NCBI GenBank assembly: GCA_963745755.1
Contig: CAVUYP010000001.1
Span: 620,001 to 684,000, forward strand
Reading direction: 5' to 3'
DNA length: 64,000 nucleotides
From: RHKX01 sp963745755
GTDB lineage: Bacteria > Actinomycetota > Thermoleophilia > Solirubrobacterales > 70-9
The translations under genes were made by a program, and so were the position numbers. Numbering within the stretch: position 1 is the stretch's first letter; the number at the start of each line of letters is the position of its first letter. Below the pieces are notes generated by a model that was not told where the DNA came from, made no database searches, and worked only from the letters and a program-made list of their open reading frames with translations. This document shows, one piece after another, positions 8,042 through 17,816 of this stretch.

Positions 8042-9540
8042 CGGCCGGGACCGGGCAGAGGTCGATCTGGGATCACCTCGGCGCCGCCCCCTGGGGCATC
8101 GACCGGCTCTCGATCCGCGATGACCCGGCGCGGACGATCGCGATCGGAGCGCCGCTCGCGGCAGCGCTCGTCGGAATCGGCTTCGCAGCGGACGTGCGAA
8201 TTGGCATGGCGCTCACCCTGGCCCTGATCTACCTGCCGCTTGCATTCGTGAGCCTCGAGCTGGCGATCACCCTGTGGCTGCCGATCGCGTTCCTCGAGGC
8301 CATGCCGGCCTTCAACCTCGCAGTCAAGGCGGGAGGTCTCGTGCTGGTCGGCCTCTGGTTCACGCTGATCGGAAAGCGGCGCGAGATCATCGCCGGCGCC
8401 CTCGGCAGGAATCCCGTCGTCTGGGGCGCCGTCGGCATGCTGCTCGTCTGGCTGACCCTGACCCTGATCTGGGCGACCGACCGGGGTGAGGTCTACGCCG
8501 ATCTCTGGCATTGGTACGCAGATGCGCTGCTGATGATCATCATCGCCACGACCTTCGTCACCGGCCGGACGATCCGATGGTTGATGATCGCGTTCGTCGT
8601 CGGAGCCGCGATCAGCGTCCTCCAGGGAATGGCCACGGGCGGGCTGTCGACCTCGAGCGACGCGGTCTTCACCGATTCCGAGGGTCGGCTCTCGGGCGGG
8701 CTCGGCGATCCCAACTTCCTTGCGGCGGCGATCATTCCGGCTGCCGTCCTCTCGCTGTGCCTGATCCCCGGGACCAGGAGCATCTGGGGGAAATGGGCCC
8801 TCGTATCGGTGCTGCCGGTCTTCGCTCTCGGCCTGGCCGCGAGCGAATCGCGCGGCGGCATCGTCGCCGCCATCGCTGCGATGGCGGCCGCGGTGGTGGT
8901 GTTCAAACGCCAGCGCGCGGCGGTCGTGGCCATCGTCATCGTCATCGTCTCCGTCGTGGCGGCATGGTTCGTCGTCTCCCCGACCGCCTGGCAGCGGATC
9001 ACCGAGACCGAGAGCGGCGGCAGCGGCAGATCGGATCTCTGGGCAGTGGCCTGGAGAGTCTTCGAAGACCAGCCCGTCGCCGGAGCCGGACTCAACAACT
9101 TCATCGTCGTCTCAGGCGATTACCTGCAACAGCCCGGCACCATCAAGCGGGCCGATCTCATCGTCGATGACCGCGAGGTGGTCCACAACGCCTATCTTCA
9201 GATGCTCGCCGAGGGAGGCATCGTCGGACTCGGCCTGATGCTGACGATCATGCTCGGGACGGTGACGGCAGCCGGCGCCGCGCTGCGACGTTTCGAGCGG
9301 GACGGCCGCCGCGGGATGGACATCCTCGCTCGCGGGTACATCGTCGCGATGACGGGGATGCTGGCCGCCTCGTTCTTCATCTCCAGCGGGGTGGACAAGC
9401 GCCTGTGGGCGCTGCTCGCGATCGGTCCCGGCCTGGCCGCCGCCGCCGGCCTTCCATCGCGACGCCGCCGGCGATCCCCTCGGTTTTCACTCACCGCCGC
9501 GCGACGCGCCGGAGGAGCCATACCGCCCGGGAGACCTTGA
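8038..9540 (+). CDS. O-antigen ligase/polymerase family membrane protein (Wzy_C)
   Basis: About 500 residues with ten or more membrane spans. The Wzy_C region is clear: GRSDLWAVAWRVFEDQPVAG, GLNNF, then VVHNAYLQMLAEGGIVGLG. LSGGLGDPNFLAAA and SESRGG are the other conserved points of this family. It is probably the repeat-unit polymerase of the locus, or the ligase if the 402 gene polymerises. ATG 8038 overlaps the glycosyltransferase stop by 4 nt, so translation is likely coupled. The 3' end overlaps the convergent deacetylase by 50 nt. Confidence 0.85.
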   Translation: MTAGTGQRSIWDHLGAAPWGIDRLSIRDDPARTIAIGAPLAAALVGIGFAADVRIGMALTLALIYLPLAFVSLELAITLWLPIAFLEAMPAFNLAVKAGGLVLVGLWFTLIGKRREIIAGALGRNPVVWGAVGMLLVWLTLTLIWATDRGEVYADLWHWYADALLMIIIATTFVTGRTIRWLMIAFVVGAAISVLQGMATGGLSTSSDAVFTDSEGRLSGGLGDPNFLAAAIIPAAVLSLCLIPGTRSIWGKWALVSVLPVFALGLAASESRGGIVAAIAAMAAAVVVFKRQRAAVVAIVIVIVSVVAAWFVVSPTAWQRITETESGGSGRSDLWAVAWRVFEDQPVAGAGLNNFIVVSGDYLQQPGTIKRADLIVDDREVVHNAYLQMLAEGGIVGLGLMLTIMLGTVTAAGAALRRFERDGRRGMDILARGYIVAMTGMLAASFFISSGVDKRLWALLAIGPGLAAAAGLPSRRRRRSPRFSLTAARRAGGAIPPGRP

Positions 9541-10219
9541 GCTTGAATCGATGCAAGTCGTCGTTGAACCAGACACCGACCCGAGGCCACTCCATGTCTC
9601 GCTCCGGTCGAACGCGCTGCGGCAGCGCGGCTCCGGTGACGTATCCGGCGTCGCGGGCCGCCTCGACCACTCGGGCGTCGACATCGCCGTAGGGATAGGC
9701 GATCGACGCGCAGGGTTCGCCGAGCCCGGCTTCGCAGGCAGCCTTGGAATCGACGACCTCGCGGGTCAGCGAGGCGTCGGGCAGGCTCGGCAAGTGGGGA
9801 TGGGACGCCGTATGGGAACCGATCTCCCAGCCGCGATCGCGAAGCTCGCGAAGCTCGCCCCAACCCATGCCCGCGAGCTCCTCGTCGTAGGGACTCCCCT
9901 GCCACTGGTCGATGCCGTCCCAGCAGAGGGGCTCGCCGCTCTCCGCGAAGCGCGTCACGGCGAAGACGGTCGCGGGCAGTTCGTAGCGGTCGAGGATCGG
10001 AAGGGCCCTGGTCAGGACCGACCGGAAAGCGTCATCGAAGGTCACCGCGAACGTCTTCGATGCCGATTGCCCCTGGACAGCACCGCTGAACGTCGTCCCC
10101 CGAAAGCCCCGACTGACCATCAGGTCGATCTGCCGCTCGAACATGTCCGGAGTGACGCACAGGGTTGCCGGCCAGCGTTCGCTGAGCGCGTGGTAGCAAA
10201 GGACGATGGGGCGGCTCAA
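9491..10219 (-). CDS. Polysaccharide deacetylase (carbohydrate esterase family 4)
   Basis: About 242 residues. The NodB-homology motifs are visible: TFDDAF (catalytic base and metal-binding Asp), SHTASHPHL (HxxxH metal ligands), and AYPYGDVD. The family removes N- or O-acetyl groups from polysaccharides using a divalent metal. No signal peptide is seen, so it may act in the cytoplasm or be exported in another way. The TTG start at 10219 is supported by GAGGAG 5 nt upstream. It is convergent with the Wzy-like gene and overlaps its end, which makes antisense effects possible. Confidence 0.85.
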   Translation of the reverse strand: MSRPIVLCYHALSERWPATLCVTPDMFERQIDLMVSRGFRGTTFSGAVQGQSASKTFAVTFDDAFRSVLTRALPILDRYELPATVFAVTRFAESGEPLCWDGIDQWQGSPYDEELAGMGWGELRELRDRGWEIGSHTASHPHLPSLPDASLTREVVDSKAACEAGLGEPCASIAYPYGDVDARVVEAARDAGYVTGAALPQRVRPERDMEWPRVGVWFNDDLHRFKLKVSRAVWLLRRVARR

Positions 10220-10380
10220 CGAATCTCCTCACCGAGACCGTACTTGCGGAGGGCTCTCGCCCGCAAGGCTCTTCGAATCGAGACGACGCGGCATGCTCGC
10301 AACCTGTCGACAGCACCGAGCTTCCACCTCAACCTGCAACCGATCTGCCGGGACCCGGTGAAGGAGCCGGGGCGGGAATC
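10220..10380. other. Intergenic gap between divergent deacetylase and flippase
   Basis: About 160 bp. Apart from the ribosome site of the TTG start and GAAGGAG ahead of the flippase GTG, no convincing promoter, RNA or small gene is seen. Confidence 0.3.
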
Positions 10381-12009
10381 GTGATCGACGACGGTGATAC
10401 CGAGCGGCAGCCGGATGACGATCTCGGCGAGGAAGGCATAGGCACCGGCGCCGAGTCGTTCGCGCCGGGATCGGTCGGCGGATCCGCGACGGCTTCACAG
10501 ATCCGCGGCTCGAGCCTCCTCCTCGCCGGGCAGACGTTCGCCGTCGTCGTCAACCTGGTCTCGCAGATCCTGGTGGTCCGGTACCTCTCGCAGGATGCCT
10601 ACGGAGCGTTCGCCTATGCGCTCTCCGTCGGGATGATCACCGAGGTCGTGGCCGCATTCGGCATGCGCCGCGGGGTCGCCCGGTTCATGCCGATCTACCA
10701 CGAGCACGGCGACCTCCAGCGCGCAGCCGGCGTGTTCGTCCTGGCGCTGTCGACGGTTCTCTCCTGCGGCACGGCGGTGATCCTCATCGTCGCCGCGTTC
10801 CGCGGGATCATCGTCGGCTCGTTCGACGACACCGCATCCGCGACCGCGGTTCTCGTGCTGCTGACCGGGCTCTCGGTCGCCGGCGCCCTCGGGACGCTCC
10901 TGGATGGGGTCTTCGCCGTCTTCTCCCGCGCCCGGGCGATCGCCCTCCGGCGCTTCGTCGCGGCTCCGCTGTTCCGCCTCGTCGCGGTGCTGCTGATCGT
11001 CGCCCAGGGCGAGAACGTCGTCGTCCTTGCCGCCGCCTACCTGGTTGCCGGCCTGCTCGGTCTCGGCATGTACGGCCCGCTGCTGCCACCGATCCTCCGC
11101 GAGCATGGAATCGCCCGCCACCTGCGCCCGGGACGGTTCGTGATCCCGGCACGAACGGTCTTCCGATTCACGGTGCCGCTGCTCGCAAGCGACCTGACCT
11201 CGGTGGCGCTGATCTCATCCGGGGCAATCGTGCTCGGCCTCCTCGCGGCCCCGGCCGACGTCGCCGAATTCAGGGCGGTCCTGCCCCTGGCCACGACGAT
11301 GTCCTACATCCTCTCCAGCTTCGGGTTGCTGCTGGTTCCGATCGCGGCGCGGCTCTATGCGCGGTCGGCGGCCGATGAGCTGAACGAGGTCTACTGGCGA
11401 ACCGCCGCCTGGACGGCGGCGCTTGCCTTTCCGATATTTCTGACCTGCGTGGTCCTGGCGTCGCCGCTCGTAACGCTCCTGTTCGGCGGCGCCTACAGCT
11501 CCGCCGCCGGCGTCCTCGCCGTCCTCGCCCTCGGCGTCTTCATCGATACGTCGGCCGGACACAACGAGCTCCTGCTCGGGGTGTTCGGTCGGGTCCGCCT
11601 GATCGTCATCGCCAACGTCGTCGCAATCGCGGTCAACGTCGTGCTCGTGATAGTCCTCGCCCCACGCTACGGCGCCGTGGGAGCGGCAATCGCGACCAGC
11701 GCAGCCCTGATCTCGCTGAACGCGATCCGCCAGATCGGCCTCGCACGGGAGACGGATATTCACGGAATGGTCCCCAGCGTGGTTCCGCTCTACGGGGTGA
11801 TGATCGCGGTCAGCGCTTTCGGCGTGGCCGTGCAGGCCTTCCTCTCCCCCCCGACCGCCGTCGGCATCCTGATCGTGCTCGCGAGCTTTGCCGCGGTCGC
11901 CTACGTCGCCCACAGCCGCCTGGCACTGGCCGAGATGTTTCCCGAGCTGGAGCGGATCCCCGTGATCCGCAGGATCGTCGGAGCAAGCCGGCGGGAGCCC
12001 GGTACCTGA
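10381..12009 (+). CDS. Polysaccharide flippase (Wzx/MVF family)
   Basis: About 542 residues with 12-14 predicted membrane spans after a 35-residue acidic cytoplasmic head. The first helix region (SSLLLAGQTFAVVVNLVSQILVVRYLS) and YGAFAYALSVG are typical of Wzx/polysaccharide transporters in the MOP superfamily. These move lipid-linked repeat units across the membrane so the Wzy enzyme can polymerise them. GTG 10381 is used; GAAGGAG lies about 16 nt upstream, which is long, so the true start could be slightly downstream. It follows the divergent deacetylase and precedes the alginate-lyase-like pair. Confidence 0.85.
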   Translation: MIDDGDTERQPDDDLGEEGIGTGAESFAPGSVGGSATASQIRGSSLLLAGQTFAVVVNLVSQILVVRYLSQDAYGAFAYALSVGMITEVVAAFGMRRGVARFMPIYHEHGDLQRAAGVFVLALSTVLSCGTAVILIVAAFRGIIVGSFDDTASATAVLVLLTGLSVAGALGTLLDGVFAVFSRARAIALRRFVAAPLFRLVAVLLIVAQGENVVVLAAAYLVAGLLGLGMYGPLLPPILREHGIARHLRPGRFVIPARTVFRFTVPLLASDLTSVALISSGAIVLGLLAAPADVAEFRAVLPLATTMSYILSSFGLLLVPIAARLYARSAADELNEVYWRTAAWTAALAFPIFLTCVVLASPLVTLLFGGAYSSAAGVLAVLALGVFIDTSAGHNELLLGVFGRVRLIVIANVVAIAVNVVLVIVLAPRYGAVGAAIATSAALISLNAIRQIGLARETDIHGMVPSVVPLYGVMIAVSAFGVAVQAFLSPPTAVGILIVLASFAAVAYVAHSRLALAEMFPELERIPVIRRIVGASRREPGT

Positions 12010-12031
12010 AAAGTCCATGAACCCGAGCAGC

Positions 12032-12037
12032 TACCAT
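12032..12037 (+). promoter_or_regulatory. Possible -10 box of first alginate-lyase-like gene
   Basis: TACCAT lies 9 nt before an in-frame GTG at 12047, which would give a leaderless transcript starting downstream of the ATG at 12017. Confidence 0.3.
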
Positions 12038-12249
12038 CGATCCAAGGTGCAGAGCGCCCCCCGACCGACACCAGAGCGGAGATGGAAAAGGGTCCGGCCA
12101 CTGCTGGCCTGGATCGCGGTGATGCTGATCGCGATGAGCGTGGCCCAGCCGTTCACCTCCGATGCCGATCAGCATCGCTCGCGGCAGGCGAAGATGCTGA
12201 TCGGCGGCAAGCGCCTGCGCGATCTGCCCAAGTCAACCCGCGCCTACGG

Positions 12250-13255
12250 CTACATGAAGCGCCGAGCCGACGCGGCGCTCAAGGGCATGAACCTGTCGTC
12301 GCATCCGAGCGCAACGAGCCCGTGGCTTCCCAACTACGGCGGCCGCGCTCGGACGGTCACCCGACCCGGAACCCAGACCCTGGCGGCCGCGCTGGTCTAC
12401 GCCCGGACGGGGCGGAAACGCTACCGCCACCTCGTGGTCAGGTCCAATCGGTACCTGATCGGCACCGAGGAGGAGCGGAGCACCGACGGGACCGGCGAGC
12501 AGGACAAGCTGCTTGCGACCTCGCGGCAGATCGGCGCCTACGTCGTCGCCGCCAACCTGGTCGGCATGGACCCGGGCGTCACCGGCTCGCGGCCCGGGTG
12601 GGAATCGACGAGTTGGAGGACCTGGCTCGCCGCGCTGCGGACGAAGCCGATCGGGACGTCCGGACAGGCGTCGGACATCAAGCAGCTGAGCAAGCAGCGC
12701 GCCAACAACTGGGGCTCGTTCGCCCGGGCCGCGAGGATCGCGATCGACATCTACCTCAACGACGACGCCGATCTCGGCAGGGTGGTCGCGCGCTACAAGC
12801 TGTTTCTCGGCGAGCGGCCGCAGGTCGACGGGTTCGAGTGGCGGCCCGACCAGGATCTCGACCTGAATTACGCATGCGCCCCGGGGGGCTCGCGCTGGAG
12901 CGCGATCAATCCGCCCGACTGCGGAACGCCAAGGACGGCATGATCGTCGAGGACATCTCGAGGTCGGCCACCTCCTATCCCGGCTACGACTCGACCGGCG
13001 TCGGCTACACGATGGAGTCCTACCAGGCGCTGCTCTTCTCGGCCGTCCTGCTCAAACGTCGCGGCTACGACCCCTTCGCCTGGGGCGACAAGGCGCTGAA
13101 GCGGGTCATGGACTGGCTCACCCGCAGGGGAATCCCTCAGGGGAACGGCTCGACGGTCGAGCGCCACGAGTCGTGGATCGCCGGCTACTTCTACGGCAAG
13201 GACTACCCACGGGTCCCGGCTTCGATGGGCTACTCGCTCGGCTTCACCGACTGGC
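12250..13255 (+). repeat. Tandem duplication, first copy (partner about 13920-14920)
   Basis: About 1 kb of nearly identical DNA recurs at an offset of 1668 bp (1669 after the deletion). Identity is almost complete in the middle and falls off at both ends. It encodes the conserved domain of the two alginate-lyase-like proteins. Confidence 0.8.
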
Positions 13256-13387
13256 TCTTCCACAAGCCCAAGAGCCGGCACCGCCACCACTGATTCCGGA
13301 CGGACGGCCCCCCCAGCCGGCGCAGCCAGCCGTCCAGTCGGCGCAGCGCCCTTCAAGTGACGCTGCATGCGGACCGAAGGCTGTCGC

Positions 13388-14935
13388 ATGGAGGCGACCC
13401 GCCACGTCCATCTCGCCGCCACGATCGGGGCGTTCCTCGCGGTTGCGGTGCTCGCGGCCGCGTTCAGCGGCGATGCCGAGGCACGGACGATCAAGATCCA
13501 CGCGTCCAAGGTCGCCGGCCGGGCCGTCGTGTTCAAGCCGCACCGGACCCGGGCCCACGCAGTCAAGCGGGCATCGGTTCGGATCCACGGTCGTTCGCGG
13601 CGCATCAAGCCCACCGCCGCCCTGCGGGCGGTTCGGCGCGGCTCGCTCAACGTGAGCATCACCACCAGGGCATACCGGCGACTCGAGCGGAAGCGGAGCA
13701 AGCGAGGCCGGGCCGGGATCAGGCGGGCGCTGCGCAAGTACCTGCTCGTCGTCAAGACCGACAAGCAGCGCGGCGGGGCCGGTCAGACGCCTTCCGAGCC
13801 GACCACCGAACCGACGCCGACCACCGAACCGACGCCGACGCCGGATCCCGATCCGACGTCCAACATGCTCACCACCGCCGAGCGACTCGCTTCCCTGCCC
13901 ACGTCAGGCGACGCCTACACCTACATGGAGGACCGTGCCGACGCGGCGCTCAAGGACATGAACCTGTCGTCGCATCCGAGCGCGGCGAGCCCGTGGCTTC
14001 CCAACTACAACGGATCCGGCCAGGTCACGAGGCCCGGAACCCAGACGCTGGCGGCCGCGCTGGTTTTCGCCCGCACGGGCGACGAGCGATACAAGGACTT
14101 CGTGGTGCGGGTGAGCCAGTACCTGATCGGCACCGAGGAGGAGCGGAGCACCGACGGGACCGGCGAGCAGGACAAGCTGCTTGCGACCTCGCGGCAGATC
14201 GGCGCCTACGTCGTCGCCGCCAACCTGGTCGGCATGGACCCGGGCGTCACCGGCTCGCGGCCCGGGTGGGGATCGACGAGTTGGAGGACCTGGCTCGCCG
14301 CGCTGCGGACGAAGTCGATCGGGACGTCCGGACAGGCGTCGAACATCAAGCAGCTCAGTGACGAGCGCGCCAACAACTGGGGCTCGTTCGCCCGGGCCGC
14401 GAGGATCGCGATCGACATCTACCTCAACGACGACGCCGATCTCGGCAAGGTGGTCGAGCGCTACAAGCTGTTTCTCGGCGAGCGGCCGCAGGTCGACGGG
14501 TTCGACTGGCGGCCCGACCAGGATCTCGACCTGAATTACGCATGCGCCCCGGGGGGCTCGCGCTGGAGCGCGATCAATCCGCCCGACTGCGGAGACGCCA
14601 AGGACGGCATGATCGTCGAGGACATCTCGAGGTCGGCCACCTCCTATCCCGGCTACGACTCGACCGGCGTCGGCTACACGATGGAGTCCTACCAGGCGCT
14701 GCTCTTCTCGGCGGTACTGCTGGAGCGCCGCGGCTACGACCCCTTCGCCTGGGGCGACAAGGCGCTGAAGCGGGTCATGGACTGGCTCACCCGCAGGGGC
14801 ATCCCCCAGGGGAACGGCTCGACCGTCGAGCGCCACGAGTCGTGGATCGCCGGCTACTTCTACGGCAAGGACTACCCGCGGGTCCCGGCTTCGATGGGCC
14901 GGACGTTCGGCTTCACCGACTGGCTCTACCAGTAA
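13388..14935 (+). CDS. Alginate-lyase-like secreted protein, copy 2
   Basis: About 515 residues. A signal peptide (MEATRHVHLAATIGAFLAV... to about residue 32) is followed by a basic 110-residue region, a Thr-Glu-Pro linker (TEPTPTTEPTPTPDPDP), and the same catalytic-type domain as copy 1 with RANNWGSFARAARIAID. The basic region and linker are absent from copy 1. It is probably exported and acts on acidic polysaccharide; substrate and lyase activity are inferred from weak family resemblance. ATG 13388 is chosen because CGAAGG lies about 8 nt upstream; an in-frame ATG at 13367 is possible. It ends 17 bp before a convergent methyltransferase gene. Confidence 0.65.
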   Translation: MEATRHVHLAATIGAFLAVAVLAAAFSGDAEARTIKIHASKVAGRAVVFKPHRTRAHAVKRASVRIHGRSRRIKPTAALRAVRRGSLNVSITTRAYRRLERKRSKRGRAGIRRALRKYLLVVKTDKQRGGAGQTPSEPTTEPTPTTEPTPTPDPDPTSNMLTTAERLASLPTSGDAYTYMEDRADAALKDMNLSSHPSAASPWLPNYNGSGQVTRPGTQTLAAALVFARTGDERYKDFVVRVSQYLIGTEEERSTDGTGEQDKLLATSRQIGAYVVAANLVGMDPGVTGSRPGWGSTSWRTWLAALRTKSIGTSGQASNIKQLSDERANNWGSFARAARIAIDIYLNDDADLGKVVERYKLFLGERPQVDGFDWRPDQDLDLNYACAPGGSRWSAINPPDCGDAKDGMIVEDISRSATSYPGYDSTGVGYTMESYQALLFSAVLLERRGYDPFAWGDKALKRVMDWLTRRGIPQGNGSTVERHESWIAGYFYGKDYPRVPASMGRTFGFTDWLYQ

Positions 14936-14952
14936 CGCCCTGTCTCCCGGCC

Positions 14953-15720
14953 CTATCCGCTGCTTGCGTTTGGCCGGGGTCCGGACATCCGCATCCCGAC
15001 GACCCAGGCAAACTTGCGGATCCCCTTCAGCCTCTGAAACAACGCCCGATCCATGGCGTCGAGGCGGCTCACCAGGTCGTCGAGGTGAGAGCGCCCAATC
15101 GCCGGTATCGCGAGCAGTCCGAGCAGATGGAAGTAGCTGGCTTCGAAGCTCTCGAACCGTGACTCGATCTCTGCGAGGTCGCTCGTCAGCAGCGGATGCT
15201 CGTCGTCGGTGCGCTGCTCCGGCGTGCGCTTCCGATAGAGGTTGATGAATGGGTTGTGGCCGAGAGGCTCGACGAAGAAAGCTTGGCCGTCGCTGCGGAG
15301 GACCCGGGTCACGTTCTCGAGCGCGGTCCCGAGCTCGAGGTGGTGCAGGACGCCGAGACCTCCGACCGCATCGAAGCTTTCGTCCGGGAACGTGAGCGCC
15401 TCCGCATTCATGACCTGGAACTCGATTCTGTCGGCCACACCGAGCTTCTCGGCGCGGCCCCTCGCATGCTCGATCGCCACCGGCGAGAGGTCGACGGCCG
15501 TGACCCGGTGGCCGAACTCGGCCGCATGGAGGGCGCAGTACGCCCCCTCGCCGCAGCCGTAGTCGAGAACGACCGACCCCTGCGGCAGGTCCTCGATGAC
15601 ATCGCGGAAGAAGCGGTCGCTCGCTCGGTTGATCCGGTAGAAGCGGTCGCTCGGCCTGCCGTCATCGTCGGCGAACCTGGCGTCGTGAAACTGCTGCTCG
15701 CGCTCGAGCCGATCGGTCAT
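14953..15720 (-). CDS. SAM-dependent class I methyltransferase
   Basis: About 255 residues. Motif I is VLDYGCGEGAYC, followed by VDLSPVAIE (ribose-binding acid), NAEALTFPDESFD and GVLHHLE, the arrangement of methyltransferase_11 proteins. It probably methylates a small molecule or sugar precursor; the acceptor is unknown. Its ATG overlaps the stop of the upstream glycosyltransferase by 4 nt (ATGA), so the two are translated together and a glycan-modifying role is likely. The C-terminal third is helical and not typical of any enzyme I recognise. Confidence 0.8.
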   Translation of the reverse strand: MTDRLEREQQFHDARFADDDGRPSDRFYRINRASDRFFRDVIEDLPQGSVVLDYGCGEGAYCALHAAEFGHRVTAVDLSPVAIEHARGRAEKLGVADRIEFQVMNAEALTFPDESFDAVGGLGVLHHLELGTALENVTRVLRSDGQAFFVEPLGHNPFINLYRKRTPEQRTDDEHPLLTSDLAEIESRFESFEASYFHLLGLLAIPAIGRSHLDDLVSRLDAMDRALFQRLKGIRKFAWVVGMRMSGPRPNASSG

Positions 15721-16943
15721 GACTCCAGCCTATCCCGGGATCTCGAATCGCCCACTGCTGCCAGCAGGCGGCAGAGCCGGTCTGCCTGATCGCCGCGGAG
15801 ATGATCGGCGGCGAAGGCCCGCGAACGAGCGGTGAGACGCTCGCCGGCCGACGTGTCGTCAGCAAGGGTACGGAGGGCGGCGGCGAGCGCATCGGGATCC
15901 CCCAGGGGTACGTGCAGCCCGATGCCCTCGCTCTCGACGATCCGCTGCAGCTCACCCTGGGCAATCGCAACGATCGGGCGGCCGATCGCGCTGTAGTCGT
16001 AGAGCTTGGCCGAGACCGTCTTGTCCTGACGCTCGGCCACGAGCAGCGCATCCGACGCCCGCAGCACCTTTGCGGCCTCCTCAGGTTGGACGAGCCCCCG
16101 CAGGTTCACTGCGCCCGGCGGCAGCTGAGCAGCCAACGCCGCGAGCTCGCCGCGCCTCGGGCCGTCCCCCATGATCTCGAGTCGGAATCCGCTGCCGAGG
16201 CGACGGATCGCCTCGATCGCATCGTCGACCGACTGCGCGAGACCGAGGTTGCCCGCGTACGCGAGCACGAAGCGATCCTCGGGAAGCCCGACGTCGGCGC
16301 GTTCCACCTTCCGCTCGCCGGCGGCCATCCAGGCTGCCGTCGTTCCGTTCGGCACGGTGACCACCTCACGTCCGGCCGGGGCGAGCTCGCGAACGTAGGC
16401 CGAGAACGCGTCGTTGGCGGTGACGATCAGCTTCGAGCGTCGATAGATCCGCCGCTCCAGCACTCGAGCCGCGCGGATCAGCCGCTGGTTCTCGACCTGG
16501 CCGAGGGCCGCCGCCGACTCCGGCCAGAGATCCCTGACGTCGAAGACGAGGGGGCGGCGGAATCGGGCCGAGAGGACGAGGCCCGACCAGCCCACCGTCA
16601 ACGGAGGGGAGCTGGCGAAGACGGCGTCCGGCCTCGGCAGGGTGGCCCCCGCCAACACGGCTCCCGCCGCAAACGAGCCGTACGTTCCCAGCCGCGATGC
16701 AACCGTCTTCTCGGGGCGAACGTACACGGCCACCCGGCGAACGGCGAGCCGCTCGGAACGCTCGTCGAACCACGGCCGGCCCCGGAACTCGGACGGGATG
16801 ACTCCCGCGGGATGGTTCGGCACCGGGCAGACGACGTCGACATCGTGCCCGCCTCGGAGGAGGCCCTCCGCGAACGCCTCGAGGCGGAACCGCCCTGCGG
16901 TCACCTCGGGCGCGAAGTACTGCGTCAGGATGAGGATCCGCAC
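15717..16943 (-). CDS. Family 4 glycosyltransferase (WcaI-like)
   Basis: About 408 residues starting MRILILTQYFAPEVTAGRFR, the N-terminus typical of WcaI/colanic-acid-type transferases, where a loop near the start binds the acceptor. VFDVRDLWPES and VPNGT follow, and the C-terminal nucleotide-binding half has YAGNLG and GDGPRRGEL. The usual EX7E region is present in a weaker form. It probably transfers a sugar to a lipid-linked intermediate of the locus polysaccharide. It forms a two-gene unit with the methyltransferase below it and follows another methyltransferase 21 bp upstream. Confidence 0.83.
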   Translation of the reverse strand: MRILILTQYFAPEVTAGRFRLEAFAEGLLRGGHDVDVVCPVPNHPAGVIPSEFRGRPWFDERSERLAVRRVAVYVRPEKTVASRLGTYGSFAAGAVLAGATLPRPDAVFASSPPLTVGWSGLVLSARFRRPLVFDVRDLWPESAAALGQVENQRLIRAARVLERRIYRRSKLIVTANDAFSAYVRELAPAGREVVTVPNGTTAAWMAAGERKVERADVGLPEDRFVLAYAGNLGLAQSVDDAIEAIRRLGSGFRLEIMGDGPRRGELAALAAQLPPGAVNLRGLVQPEEAAKVLRASDALLVAERQDKTVSAKLYDYSAIGRPIVAIAQGELQRIVESEGIGLHVPLGDPDALAAALRTLADDTSAGERLTARSRAFAADHLRGDQADRLCRLLAAVGDSRSRDRLES

Positions 16944-16964
16944 GGCTGACGACTTATCGACGGC

Positions 16965-17816
16965 TTATGCGCGGGGGTCGTCTGCGTCGCGGCCCTCGAG
17001 CCTCGCGACGTAGTGGAGCTCCGAGCAGTCCGATGCCCTCCCGACGGGGTCGAGCGAGCGGCCATCGAGGTCGAGACACTCGAGCAGCCCGAATCCGTGG
17101 ACTGCGAGCTGCCGAACCTGGACCTGGGGCGAGACGTAATAGTGGAGCAGCGAGTAGTCGTGAGCGGTGTCGTTGAGGATCCGGTAGCCGGGACCGGCCT
17201 CCTCACGGGCACGGAGACGACGGCGATTGCGCCGGCGCCGGGGAAGGTGAAGGATGCTCCCCGCGATCCCGCGGGCGCGGCGCGCGCGCAGCTGCACCCA
17301 GACGTCGGCAACCGGCCCGACCACCCGACCCGCCGATCCGAGATTGTGGGACGACATGATCAGCAGGCCCCCCGGAGCCAGCACCTTCCGGAACTCGGCG
17401 ATCGTCCGGCGGCGGTCGGCGTCACCGACGGCGTCGATCACGTTGAACGGTGCGATGACGACGTCGAACGCATCCTCGCCGAGCGAGCTCAGGTCCCGCA
17501 TGTCGCAGCGGCTGAAGCTCGCCGTCGGGAAGTGCCTGCGGCAGTGCTCGACCATTGCCTCCGACACATCGACTCCATGCACGGACTGCGCATCGCCGAT
17601 CAGATTGCCGGTCACCCGGCCGGCTCCACAACCCACCTCGAGGATTCGCCCCGACAGATCGCTGCGGTAGCGGTCGAAGATCGTTCGTTCGACCGGCCGC
17701 AGCGCTTCGGTGCTGTAGGTGCGGATCAGATCCACACCCGAATAGAAGGAAGCGTTTTCGTTCCCCCGGGTTTCCGACGACGCGGACTTGGGCTGGTCTG
17801 TGAGCTTGCGGGACAT
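16965..17816 (-). CDS. SAM-dependent class I methyltransferase
   Basis: About 283 residues. ILEVGCGAGRVTGNLIG is motif I, then VDVSEAMVEH, CDMRDLSSLGEDAFDVVIAP and LAPGGLLIMSSHN, a standard class I methyltransferase fold. A strongly basic patch (RRRRNRRRLRAR) lies near residue 215 and may contact a polyanionic acceptor, although this is inference. ATG 17816 is preferred over the upstream in-frame start because the extension is poorly coding. The gene heads the minus-strand unit of glycosyltransferase and methyltransferase and is divergent from the carrier-protein cluster at 17978. Confidence 0.8.
   Translation of the reverse strand: MSRKLTDQPKSASSETRGNENASFYSGVDLIRTYSTEALRPVERTIFDRYRSDLSGRILEVGCGAGRVTGNLIGDAQSVHGVDVSEAMVEHCRRHFPTASFSRCDMRDLSSLGEDAFDVVIAPFNVIDAVGDADRRRTIAEFRKVLAPGGLLIMSSHNLGSAGRVVGPVADVWVQLRARRARGIAGSILHLPRRRRNRRRLRAREEAGPGYRILNDTAHDYSLLHYYVSPQVQVRQLAVHGFGLLECLDLDGRSLDPVGRASDCSELHYVARLEGRDADDPRA

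Larger units (their letters stand above)
12017..13293 (+). pseudogene. Alginate-lyase-like secreted protein, copy 1, broken by a 1-nt deletion
   Basis: The reading frame from ATG 12017 (or GTG 12047) has an N-terminal membrane or signal segment and then an alpha-helical toroid-like domain with RANNWGSFARAARIAID, resembling the NNxG region of alginate-lyase-like polysaccharide lyases. At about 12925 the sequence reads GCGGAACGCC where copy 2 has GCGGAGACGCC, so one G is missing. The frame then ends at TGA 12943, while the rest of the domain continues in another frame to 13293. The flanking DNA is almost identical to copy 2, so the loss is recent or a sequence error. If intact, it would be an exported enzyme that trims or degrades the locus polysaccharide. 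Confidence 0.7.

Noticed and set aside
10229..10498. Frame on the minus strand ending just before the deacetylase
   Set aside because: It covers the start of the flippase gene and is Arg/Pro-rich like other shadow frames.
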